Translations under genes and position numbers: made by a program | Origin: Clostridium beijerinckii | GTDB lineage: Bacteria; Bacillota; Clostridia; Clostridiales; Clostridiaceae | NCBI RefSeq assembly: GCF_036699995.1 | Contig: NZ_CP144906.1 | Location: 5,337,501 to 5,401,500 of the forward strand | Length of the DNA: 64,000 bases | Direction: 5' to 3' | Notes under the pieces: model-generated | Seen by the model: the letters and a program-made list of their open reading frames with translations, nothing else | What the model was told of the DNA's origin: nothing | Databases searched by the model: none | Part shown: positions 55,824 to 64,000 of the stretch, in pieces | How the letters are laid out: every line of letters starts with the position of its first letter | Numbering within the stretch: position 1 is the first letter of the stretch

Positions 55824-56233
55824 AATTACACCACCTACCCCTTTATTTATAAATACAATCAACCTACCTAACTTTAATATCAATCTGTCTCACAATTCTC
55901 TTTTTAAAAATAACCATTAAAATTAATATGCTTTGTAAGTTAATCATATTATCATTATATTTTAAATTCTACTAATACTCAACGAAATTTCTACATAATA
56001 TAATAAATTTATCATATTAATACATATTATAGTTAGGATAAAAATCAGTAAATTGCCCTATTTCTTATTTAATATTTATATTATATTTTAAGCTTGTCAT
56101 TTTCTGTATTCTCAGATAACACCTATGCTTACAAACTTTTAATTTATCTATATTTATTACCCAAAGAGTATTTTAATATAAAAAAATAAAGTCAATTACA
56201 GTAATAACCTTTTATGTAATATTCCATCCACTA

Positions 56234-56269
56234 TGAATAGCCCTATAAGCTATCTTATAGGGCTATTCA
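56234..56269. terminator. hairpin downstream of pyc
   Basis: TGAATAGCCCTATAAG-CTAT-CTTATAGGGCTATTCA, perfect 16-bp stem, 11 nt after the pyc stop; no strong T-run on the minus strand. The rest of 55824-56233 shows nothing. Confidence 0.65.
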
Positions 56270-56279
56270 TATATACTTA

Positions 56280-59200
56280 TTATTTAAGTTTTACTAATAA
56301 TTCACCTGTTTTAACTTGTTGTCCTTCACTTACTAAAACAGATTCAATAGTTCCCGCACTAGATGCAACAATATTTGTTTCCATCTTCATTGCTTCTACT
56401 ACAAGTAAACTATCTCCTTCTTTAACTGTATCTCCAGCTTTAACAAGTACCTTAATTATAGTTCCTGGAATACTTGCACCAATTTCTAACTTATTATCAG
56501 TATCAGCCATCTTGGAAGCATTAACTGAATTAGAGTTGCTTATTATTCTTTCTGTTTTATCTTTTATTTTTATCTCTCTTCTATTTCCGTTAATTTCAAA
56601 ATCTAAAGTTCTATTTCCTTCTTCATCTAACTTGCCAATTTCAACTAGTTGAACAATCATTGTTTTACCTTCTGCGACTTCAATTTCACTAGTTTCACCT
56701 TCTGCAAGTCCATGGAAGAATACATCACTACCCATGCGGCTTAAATCACCATACTCTAATATAGACTTAATATATGCTTCAAATACATCTGGATATAATG
56801 CATAACTTATTATATCTTTCATGCATGGTGTAAATTTGTATTTATCTTTTAAATATGCTTCAATTTTATTAAAATCCTCTGGAGGTAGTAATTCTCCAGG
56901 TCTAACAGTTATAGGCTCTTCTCCTCTTAAAACAAGTTCCTGTAATTCCTTAGGGAATCCACCCTCTGGTTGACCCATCATTCCTTTGAAATATGAAACT
57001 ATTGAATCTGGAAATGCCATATTCTTAGCCTTTTCAAGTATATTTTCTGGTGTCAAATCATTTTTAACCATGAATATAGCCATATCTCCAACCATTTTTG
57101 ATGACGGAGTAACCTTTATTATATCTCCAAGCATATCATTTACTTTTTTATACATATGTTTTACATCGTTAAATCTATGCCCAAGTCCAAAACTTTCAAC
57201 TTGTGGTTTTAAGTTTGAATATTGTCCGCCAGGAATCTCAAATTTATAAATTTCGGCACTTCCTGATTTCAAATCAGACTCAAATTGATTATAAACTGGT
57301 CTTACTGTATCCCAGTAATCAGATACTTTTTGAATTCCACTTAAATCGATACCTGTATCTCTATCTGTATTTCCAAGAGCTGCTACTATTGAGTTTAACG
57401 CTGGCTGACTTGTAAGACCTGACATACTATTGAAAGTTGTGTCAACTATATCAACTCCAGCATCTGCTGCCATTAATACTGTAGCAACACCATTACCAGT
57501 AGTATCATGCGTATGAAGATGAATAGGAATTGAAACTTCATTCTTCAATGCAGTTATAAGTTTCTTAGCTGCATAAGGTTTAAGTAATGCAGACATATCC
57601 TTTATAGCAAGAATATGTGCTCCCATTTTTTCAATTTCCTTAGCTTTATCTACATAATATTTCAAGCTATATTTGTCTCTAGTTTCATCTAAAATATCAC
57701 CAGTATAACATAATGCAACTTCTGCTACCTTATTACATTTTAGTACTTCATCTAATGACACCTCTATGCCTTTCAACCAGTTGAGTGAATCAAAAATTCT
57801 AAATACATCTATTCCATTCTCTGCCGATTCTTTTATAAATTCTCTTATTACATTGTCAGGATAGTTCTTATATCCAACAGCATTTGCCCCTCTAATAAGC
57901 ATTTGGAACATAACATTCGGAATTCTCTTTCTTAATGACTCAAGTCTCTTCCATGGAGATTCCTTTAAAAATCTATAAGCTGTATCAAAAGTAGCTCCAC
58001 CCCACATTTCAAGTGAGAATAAGTCATTTCCATAAACAGCTGTTGCCTTCGCTATGTTCTTCATATCCTGAGTTCTAACACGAGTTGCCATTAATGATTG
58101 TTGTGCATCTCTCATTGTTGTATCTGTAAGAAGTAGTTTCTTTTGATCTTTTATCCATTTAACTACACCTTCTGGACCTTGAGCATCTAAAATTTGCTTA
58201 GTACCACTTAATCCATCTAAAGAAGTTATAACTGGAATATCCGGTACATCATATTCTCTCTTCTTTCCTTTAGTCTCATTTACAACTTTTTCTCCAATGA
58301 ATTTTAAAATTCTATATTCTTCATCACTTCTCGCTGTTATATCAAATAATTGCGGATTATCAGCTATAAAGTTAGTATCACATTCACCTTTTTTGAACTT
58401 TTCATGATTTAACACGTTTATTAAGAAATCAACGTTTGTCTTAACGCCTGAAATTGTTAATTCCTTAATTGCACGTATAGACTTTCTAACTGCATCATCA
58501 AAGGTTCTCGCATATGCAGTACTCTTTACAAGTAAACTATCATAATATGGACTTATTATTGCGCCACTATATCCATTCCCTCCATCAAGTCTAATACCAA
58601 AACCTGATCCAGTTCTATACACATCAATTTTACCTGTATCTGGTGAAAAGTTATTTGTAGGATCTTCTGTAGTTATTCTACATTGTATTGCATATCCTCT
58701 TGGTTTTATATCATCTTGAGAATTTATTCCTACTTCCTTAGAACCTAATTCGTATCCTTCTGCTATTAATATTTGGCTTTGAACTATATCAATACCTGTA
58801 GTCATTTCAGTTATTGTATGTTCAACTTGAATTCTTGGATTCATTTCTATAAAATAGTGATTTCCATGCATATCAACTAAAAATTCTAAAGTTCCTGCAC
58901 TTCTATATCCTACAGATTTAGCTATTTTAAGTGCATCTGCACATATTTCTTCTCTTTTTTCTTGCGTTAATGATAATGCTGGAGCAATTTCGACAACCTT
59001 TTGATGTCTTCTTTGAATAGAACAATCTCTCTCATAAAGATGAACTATATTTCCGTACTTATCTCCTAGCACCTGTATTTCAATATGTTTTGGTCCTTCG
59101 ATATATTTTTCGATAAACATATCGTCATTACCAAAAGCTTTTTTAGCCTCATTTTTAGCATTTCTAAAAGCAACAAGAAGTTCTTCCTCGTTCCTTACTA

Positions 59201-59720
59201 TTCTCATACCTCTGCCGCCACCACCTGCAGCAGCTTTTATCATTACAGGGAAACCACACAATTTAGCAACTTCAAAGGCTTCATCCTCAGAAGCTATAGG
59301 CTTTTCTACTCCTGGTATTACTGGAACACCAACACTTTTAGCTACTATTTTTGATTTGATTTTATCCCCTAATTTATCCATCATTTCTGGTTTCGGACCA
59401 ATGAATTCTATACCCGCTTCTTCACATCTTCTAGCAAAGTCTGGATTTTCAGATAAAAATCCATATCCTGGATGGATAGCGTCTACATGTTTTTTTAATG
59501 CAAGATTTATTATTTCGTCAATGTTTAAATAAGCTTCAACTGGCCCCTTATTTTTTCCAATTTGGTATGCTTCATGAGCTTTAGTTCTAAAAAGAGCAAA
59601 CTTATCTTCTTCTGTGTATATAGCCACAGTTCTTATTCCAAGTTCATGACAAGCTCTGAAAATTCTTATTGCTATTTCGCCTCTGTTTGCAACCAGTACT
59701 CTTTTAAATTTTTTCCCCAA
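56280..59720 (-). CDS. pyc: pyruvate carboxylase
   Basis: 1146 residues, full-length single-chain enzyme. Biotin carboxylase (1-460: VLVANRGEIAIRIFRACHELG, KAAAGGGGRGMRIV, EMNPRIQVEHTITE), carboxyltransferase (about 530-810: DTTMRDAQQSLMATRVRT, FDTAYRFLKESPWKRL, HLHTHDTTGNG), PYC/OADA tetramerisation region, and biotinyl domain with VVEAMKMETN at the end. Makes oxaloacetate from pyruvate, CO2 and ATP (anaplerosis). Begins with TTG at 59720 (AAGGAGTTG about 12 nt before), which may hold back translation. The 307-bp upstream region is plain AT-rich. Confidence 0.96.
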   Translation of the reverse strand: MGKKFKRVLVANRGEIAIRIFRACHELGIRTVAIYTEEDKFALFRTKAHEAYQIGKNKGPVEAYLNIDEIINLALKKHVDAIHPGYGFLSENPDFARRCEEAGIEFIGPKPEMMDKLGDKIKSKIVAKSVGVPVIPGVEKPIASEDEAFEVAKLCGFPVMIKAAAGGGGRGMRIVRNEEELLVAFRNAKNEAKKAFGNDDMFIEKYIEGPKHIEIQVLGDKYGNIVHLYERDCSIQRRHQKVVEIAPALSLTQEKREEICADALKIAKSVGYRSAGTLEFLVDMHGNHYFIEMNPRIQVEHTITEMTTGIDIVQSQILIAEGYELGSKEVGINSQDDIKPRGYAIQCRITTEDPTNNFSPDTGKIDVYRTGSGFGIRLDGGNGYSGAIISPYYDSLLVKSTAYARTFDDAVRKSIRAIKELTISGVKTNVDFLINVLNHEKFKKGECDTNFIADNPQLFDITARSDEEYRILKFIGEKVVNETKGKKREYDVPDIPVITSLDGLSGTKQILDAQGPEGVVKWIKDQKKLLLTDTTMRDAQQSLMATRVRTQDMKNIAKATAVYGNDLFSLEMWGGATFDTAYRFLKESPWKRLESLRKRIPNVMFQMLIRGANAVGYKNYPDNVIREFIKESAENGIDVFRIFDSLNWLKGIEVSLDEVLKCNKVAEVALCYTGDILDETRDKYSLKYYVDKAKEIEKMGAHILAIKDMSALLKPYAAKKLITALKNEVSIPIHLHTHDTTGNGVATVLMAADAGVDIVDTTFNSMSGLTSQPALNSIVAALGNTDRDTGIDLSGIQKVSDYWDTVRPVYNQFESDLKSGSAEIYKFEIPGGQYSNLKPQVESFGLGHRFNDVKHMYKKVNDMLGDIIKVTPSSKMVGDMAIFMVKNDLTPENILEKAKNMAFPDSIVSYFKGMMGQPEGGFPKELQELVLRGEEPITVRPGELLPPEDFNKIEAYLKDKYKFTPCMKDIISYALYPDVFEAYIKSILEYGDLSRMGSDVFFHGLAEGETSEIEVAEGKTMIVQLVEIGKLDEEGNRTLDFEINGNRREIKIKDKTERIISNSNSVNASKMADTDNKLEIGASIPGTIIKVLVKAGDTVKEGDSLLVVEAMKMETNIVASSAGTIESVLVSEGQQVKTGELLVKLK

Positions 59721-60027
59721 TTAAAATACAACTCCTTCAATGCTTATTTTTTATTTCATATGAATTATCTTTTAATGCATGGATTAGTTCTTAAAAACTA
59801 ATTATGCAATTTTTATAACTCATAAGTTGTCATAATACAAATTTTGTTCATTAAAAAATTAATATATTGATTATAACATATTTGACGCTAAATGATACAT
59901 ATTATTTATCTTTTCTATTAATTTTTACACGATTTTTACTATGGCTATAAGTTATTTTTTTTCATAAATATGAAATTTAAAAAATTTTTTCTTTCATTTT
60001 TCTGTATTTATATACCATCTCACTTAT

Positions 60028-60468
60028 CTATTTTTCTTTCAATTCAGATGTACAATTAGGACATCTTGTTGCCTTCGGATCAATTTCAGTACAGCAGTAT
60101 TTACACTTTTTCTTATCAGGAATAATATTTTCTTCCTTTTTCTTGGTAAGTTTGCTTATTTGCTGTATAATAATAAAAATTGAGAATGCTACAATCAGAA
60201 AATCTATTATATTATTTATAAATATCCCATAGTTAACTGTAGCTACTCCTGCATCTTTAGCTTCTTGAACAGTTTTAAAATTCCCACTTCCTAAAGTAAA
60301 AAATAAATTGGAGAAATCAACTCTTCCCATCAATAAGCCAACTAGTGGCATTATAATATCATTAACTAAAGATGTAACAATTTTGCTAAAAGCTCCACCA
60401 ATAACAACTCCTATCGCAAGACTAACCATGTTTCCTTTCATAGCAAATTCTTTAAATTCTTTAAACAT
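60028..60468 (-). CDS. mscL: large-conductance mechanosensitive channel MscL with C-terminal zinc ribbon
   Basis: 146 residues from ATG 60468 (RBS AAAGGAGAATAAAA). [44 protein letters not shown] is the MscL N-terminus with TM1; TM2 is [27 protein letters not shown] starts the cytoplasmic end. Instead of a plain C-terminal helix the tail carries CKYC (120s) and CPNC (130s), a zinc ribbon of about 25 residues. Releases solutes on osmotic downshock as a pentamer. The 309-bp gap on to 60777 contains only the yesN terminator. Confidence 0.92.
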   Translation of the reverse strand: MFKEFKEFAMKGNMVSLAIGVVIGGAFSKIVTSLVNDIIMPLVGLLMGRVDFSNLFFTLGSGNFKTVQEAKDAGVATVNYGIFINNIIDFLIVAFSIFIIIQQISKLTKKKEENIIPDKKKCKYCCTEIDPKATRCPNCTSELKEK

Positions 60469-60700
60469 TTTTATTCTCCTTTTTCTTGCTTTATTGTTTA
60501 AATGCCTAGCTGCATTAAACATAGACTAATCATTCATAACTTATTTTATTATCTGTGTCTTTAAATTTTTTATTCTTGTGAATTATTTTATATTCATTAG
60601 TTGATGAATATAAACATTATCGTGAAAATTATAACTTTCTACTTCTATTTTTTATTATCTATTTGTTGATTTAAGGCTATTGAAACTTAAATATAAAAAA

Positions 60701-60750
60701 AGAAATGTAAGAATATATAATTTTTATAAACTACATATTCCTACATTTCT
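60701..60750 (-). terminator. terminator of yesN
   Basis: AGAAATGTAAGAATAT / ATATTCCTACATTTCT with two mismatches; minus strand ends TTTTTTTATATT. Confidence 0.8.
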
Positions 60751-60777
60751 ACTGCATATCTCTATATTCTTGTAAAT

Positions 60778-61581
60778 TCATGATTTTTGTTTTTTATATT
60801 CTTTAATTGATAGACCAGTACACTTTTTAAACCAATTGCTAAAATAGTTAGGATCATCAATACCAATCTTTTTTGAAATTTCATAAGCCTTCGCATTTGG
60901 GTTTTTGAGCATTTCAGTAACTATTTTCACTTTAGTATTTACAATATATTCCGAAAAAGTCTCATCAGTTTTTTCCTTAAAAATTCTGCTTAGGTAACTT
61001 GGATTAACATAAAAATATTCAGCTACCAGTTTTAAAGATAAATCTCGATTAGATATATTTTTCACTATAAATTTTTTAATTTGTTCTATACTTAAATTTT
61101 TATTCTCAGTTTCATTAGTATCATTTAAATTTATTATATTGTTGTACACAACCATTTTTTCTTTAATATCCTTATATTCTTTTTTCTTTAGATATTCATC
61201 TTGAATCTCATCTTTTAGCTTTAAAACTGAATTTCTTAATTCATCTTCATCTATAGGCTTAAGAATAAAATCATTCACACCAATCTTTATACTTCTTTTA
61301 GCATATTCAAATTCATTGTAACCTGTAATTACAATGACTTTTATATCTGGATATCTTTCTAATATGCTTTTGCTCATATCCAATCCATCTGTTACAGGCA
61401 TATTTATATCTGTTAAAATAATATCTGGCTTTTCTTTATTTATTAGATTCAATCCCTCAACTGCATTAGAAGCTTCAGCTACTATCTCCATGCCAATTTC
61501 ATTCCAATCAATGCAATTTTTTATTAGATCCCTTATAAGATGTTCATCATCAATTATCATAACTTTTATAATGTTATCCAT
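60778..61581 (-). CDS. YesN-type AraC-family response regulator
   Basis: 267 residues from ATG 61581; a GTG in frame at 61593 is too close to the RBS-like AAGGGAAGTGG. Receiver (1-120): MIIDDEHLIRDLI, Asp in PDIILTDINMPVTDG, VITGYNEFEYAK, KPID. C-terminal AraC HTH pair (about 165-267): LSLKLVAEYFYVNPSYLSRIFKEKTDETFSEYIV and YEISKKIGIDDPNYFSNWFKKCTGLSIKEYKK. Works with the kinase 45 bp upstream to switch on carbohydrate uptake genes. Confidence 0.92.
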   Translation of the reverse strand: MDNIIKVMIIDDEHLIRDLIKNCIDWNEIGMEIVAEASNAVEGLNLINKEKPDIILTDINMPVTDGLDMSKSILERYPDIKVIVITGYNEFEYAKRSIKIGVNDFILKPIDEDELRNSVLKLKDEIQDEYLKKKEYKDIKEKMVVYNNIINLNDTNETENKNLSIEQIKKFIVKNISNRDLSLKLVAEYFYVNPSYLSRIFKEKTDETFSEYIVNTKVKIVTEMLKNPNAKAYEISKKIGIDDPNYFSNWFKKCTGLSIKEYKKQKS

Positions 61582-61625
61582 AAAATAATCCACTTCCCTT
61601 TAGAATATTCGTTAGAAATCTTAAT

Positions 61626-63386
61626 CTATTTCTTAATTCTAGGCATCTTAATAGTTATTCTGGTACCAACATTTTTCTTGCTTTCAACAATAAATTCGTG
61701 CTCTTCTCCATAGAACACTCTTAATCTTTCCTTTGTAGTTCTTACTCCAATGCCAGTAGTTCTATTTTCGTTTATATTTCTAACTTGTGATTCATCCATG
61801 CCATTCCCATTATCCTCTAGGGTCAATATAACTTTTTCTTCCTCCTGAAAGGTAGATATCCTTATTATTCCTTTATTCTTGCTGCTTCTAATCCCATGAT
61901 AAATAGCATTTTCAACTAACGGCTGTAATACTAACTTTATTATCTTAAAATCGTCGCATCGTGGATCTAAATCATATTCAACCTCAAACATATCCTCATA
62001 TCTTATATTTTGAATTATCAGATAGCTTTTTACAGTATTTATTTCTTCTTTTACAGTAATAATATCTTTTCCATTATTTAAACTTGTTCTATAGAATTTA
62101 CCCAAGGCTTTTATCATTTCATATATTGTTTTATTTTTTCCGAGTAGAGCTAAAGAATTAATAGTATCAAACGTATTGTATAGAAAGTGAGGCTTTATTT
62201 GTGACATTAACAAATTCAATTCATTTTGCCTTTTTATCTTTTCATCTTTACGTATTTTATCCAAAAGTAAATTAATTTGAGAAATTGCAATGTTATATCC
62301 CTTTTTTAATTCTCCTACTTCATCATTGTACGTTTTTATATTAACAATATTAAACTCTCCACTTTGAATCCCCTTCATTGATTCACTAAGCTTCTTTAAA
62401 GGCATTGTTATAAATTTAGATATTACTATAGACCCAATAATGATTAATAGGAAATTTATTATACTAAAACATAAAAGAAAATAATTAGTATACTTTGTTT
62501 GCTCTGGAGATTCATTGTATTCTGCCACAGTCGTCAGATTCCAGTTGTAGTCTGAATTTTTAAGATTTGATATTATATAATCTTTATCTTGTATTCTTTC
62601 CTCTAGAAAAAACACTTTTGATTTAGAATCATTATAATTTTTTATTCTACTTAGCATTTTAGAATCAGCCTCTGACCCTGTTATCAATTCACCTTTATCA
62701 TTCTTTATAATCAGTCTTGTTCCATACTGATTATTTAGCTTCAAACTTAAATTATAGAACGCATTCTCGTTCATATTTATAATTATTAAACCAATTTTTT
62801 CACCGGTATTTATATCATTTATTTCTCTTATGAGGGATACATAATTATTACCATAACCCTCAAAAAATCCTCCACCATTTAATCTTAGTATATATTTACC
62901 CTTACCCTCTAATAATTCATTATACCATTCAGAATTTTTAATCTTATCCATCTGAAAATCCTTATAAAAGACATTTTCAGAATAATACTTATTGCCATAG
63001 TTATCTAATATATATATTGAAGATATATTAGAGCTAAAATTAGTGAATTGTATCAGATAATTACTAATATTATCATAGGCATTTCCTTCTTTCTGAACTC
63101 TCTTTAATGTATTTTGAACATTGTCACTTGATATAATCATCTTTGAGACATTATTAACATTATCAATTATCATGCTCGTATTAGTTTCTGCACTTTCCAA
63201 AACCTCAACTGAACTTTGTTTCATCTTTTCTATATTATAAATAGAATTTATTTTCTTATATGCAAAGGTAAGTATGACTGTTGAAAGCACAAAAATTATT
63301 GAAAAATATACAATAATTTTTATACTTATTTTCGAATTTAAATATTTATCTTTCAAATTCTTTAATATAAAAAATTTATTATACAT
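61626..63386 (-). CDS. YesM-type sensor histidine kinase
   Basis: 586 residues. TM1 (IIVYFSIIFVLSTVILTFAY), extracellular dCache-like sensor (about 45-295), TM2 (FLLCFSIINFLLIIIGSIVIS), HAMP, His_kinase with phosphoacceptor in QIKPHFLYNTFDTINSLALLG, HATPase with VEYDLDP...LVLQPLVENAIYHGI and DNGNGMDESQV. Senses an extracellular sugar-related signal, perhaps through the binding protein encoded just before it (gap 15 bp), and phosphorylates YesN. RBS GAGGATATGATTAA. Confidence 0.92.
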   Translation of the reverse strand: MYNKFFILKNLKDKYLNSKISIKIIVYFSIIFVLSTVILTFAYKKINSIYNIEKMKQSSVEVLESAETNTSMIIDNVNNVSKMIISSDNVQNTLKRVQKEGNAYDNISNYLIQFTNFSSNISSIYILDNYGNKYYSENVFYKDFQMDKIKNSEWYNELLEGKGKYILRLNGGGFFEGYGNNYVSLIREINDINTGEKIGLIIINMNENAFYNLSLKLNNQYGTRLIIKNDKGELITGSEADSKMLSRIKNYNDSKSKVFFLEERIQDKDYIISNLKNSDYNWNLTTVAEYNESPEQTKYTNYFLLCFSIINFLLIIIGSIVISKFITMPLKKLSESMKGIQSGEFNIVNIKTYNDEVGELKKGYNIAISQINLLLDKIRKDEKIKRQNELNLLMSQIKPHFLYNTFDTINSLALLGKNKTIYEMIKALGKFYRTSLNNGKDIITVKEEINTVKSYLIIQNIRYEDMFEVEYDLDPRCDDFKIIKLVLQPLVENAIYHGIRSSKNKGIIRISTFQEEEKVILTLEDNGNGMDESQVRNINENRTTGIGVRTTKERLRVFYGEEHEFIVESKKNVGTRITIKMPRIKK

Positions 63387-63401
63387 TTAATCATATCCTC
63401 A

Positions 63402-64000
63402 TCATTCTATTTTCACCATTTCCTTTGTGAATTCTTCAGGACTTATTTGTCCTTTAAACAACTGACTAACTAATTCCTTTTCTTTGTTTCCTTTTTCCTC
63501 CCCCAAGTAAATATCGCCATATAAGCTATATGATGCGTTCTCTGTTAACGTCTCTAATTCTTTAGATAATTTATTTACCTTACTCTTATCATCAGTGTAT
63601 TTCCATGCTGGAAGTCCCGAACCGAATTCAAAATATCTTTTTGATATTCTTTCAGCTATAAATTTTGCCGCATCAACAGCCTCTTTCTTATATTTTGTAT
63701 TATTGCTTACCATTAAGTGATCCACTGCTCCACCTAAAAATTCTCTATCATTCCCATCTCCTTCTTTAACTATCGGGAATTTCTTAACGATTACATCCTC
63801 CTTTATAGATGGGTCCATATTCCCTATCTCACCGATGAACCAGTTTCCTGTATAGTACATAGGAATCTTTCCTTGTTTAAATAAAATTTCAGACTCATCT
63901 CTTGTAAGCTCCATACTTGATTCATTAAAAGCCTTTAAATCTATTAATTCCTTTAATCTATATGCGGCCTTTAATATTGTATCACTTTTATTTGCGCCTA
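63402..64000 (-). CDS. extracellular sugar-binding protein (SBP family 1), C-terminal part
   Basis: About 199 residues, open at the window edge; the start is outside. QGKIPMYYTGNWFIGEI, FLGGAVDHLMVSNNTKYKKEAVDAAKFIAER, SGLPAWKYTDDKS and a C-terminal GQISPEEFTKEM are typical of carbohydrate-binding lipoproteins of ABC importers (UgpB/MalE-like). It is transcribed ahead of yesM-yesN; permease genes would be expected upstream, outside the window. Confidence 0.82.
   Translation of the reverse strand, partial: GANKSDTILKAAYRLKELIDLKAFNESSMELTRDESEILFKQGKIPMYYTGNWFIGEIGNMDPSIKEDVIVKKFPIVKEGDGNDREFLGGAVDHLMVSNNTKYKKEAVDAAKFIAERISKRYFEFGSGLPAWKYTDDKSKVNKLSKELETLTENASYSLYGDIYLGEEKGNKEKELVSQLFKGQISPEEFTKEMVKIE

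Noticed and set aside
56233..57415. Plus-strand frames opposite pyruvate carboxylase
   Set aside because: Antisense to conserved PYC domains; Ser/Leu/Ile-rich translations without motif.

Overview
The window looks like the chromosome of a low-GC, spore-forming Clostridium, probably of the C. beijerinckii/C. saccharoperbutylacetonicum/C. butyricum group. The grounds are AT-rich sequence with strong AGGAGG-type ribosome binding sites, the dnaX-ybaB-recR-DUF2508-bofA block (BofA belongs to the sigma-K sporulation checkpoint), the long Firmicute-type SRP RNA, DUF2935, and a 4-hydroxybutyrate dehydrogenase relative similar to the C. kluyveri enzyme. The assignment comes from content and recall, not from a search. 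Most genes are on the minus strand.

Layout. 1-389: N-terminal part of a GNAT-like protein. 690-2509: a complete IS6/IS240-like insertion sequence with terminal inverted repeats, an 8-bp target duplication and an unusual long hairpin behind the transposase. 2.7-8.6 kb: a mannose-family PTS (IIA-IIB-IIC-IID) behind a sigma-54 promoter with an array of TGTGTCAA boxes, followed upstream by its LevR-type activator. 8.6-22 kb: mixed housekeeping and accessory genes (tcdA, mtnN, a chemoreceptor, a ferredoxin-nitroreductase, a TetR regulator with a large operator palindrome, a beta-helix/potassium channel fusion, DUF2935, marR-MFS, serA-DUF1015). 22.6-28.5 kb: oppBCDFA with a CcpA cre box upstream.

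29-41.3 kb is the most distinctive region: an apparent polyamine or amino-compound utilisation island. It holds potD-A-B-C, a D-aminoacylase-family amidohydrolase, an aldehyde dehydrogenase, a putrescine aminotransferase (patA), a decayed 4-hydroxybutyrate dehydrogenase relative, a PII-family protein with no tyrosine in its T-loop, and two paralogous GAF-like/LuxR regulators that bracket the set. Upstream of the aldehyde dehydrogenase are four evenly spaced operator-like palindromes, with a degenerate relative in front of one luxR gene. The patA transcript carries a terminator-like leader hairpin. Together they would import a polyamine-like compound, deacylate it if needed, and transaminate and oxidise it toward GABA.

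41.4-45.3 kb: a tiny Cys-rich protein, an exported M13 peptidase and a cell-wall CHAP protein. 45.5-49.1 kb: bofA, DUF2508, recR, ybaB, dnaX. 49.4-51.8 kb (+): thyA, folA and a FAH-family enzyme. 51.96-52.24 kb: SRP RNA. 52.5-60.5 kb: a rubrerythrin-like protein, crcB with a structured terminator-bearing leader, a DUF1461 membrane protein, a cheX/CheY-CheX pair, pyruvate carboxylase, and an MscL with a zinc ribbon. 60.8-64 kb: YesN/YesM two-component system with the end of a sugar-binding protein gene that runs off the window.
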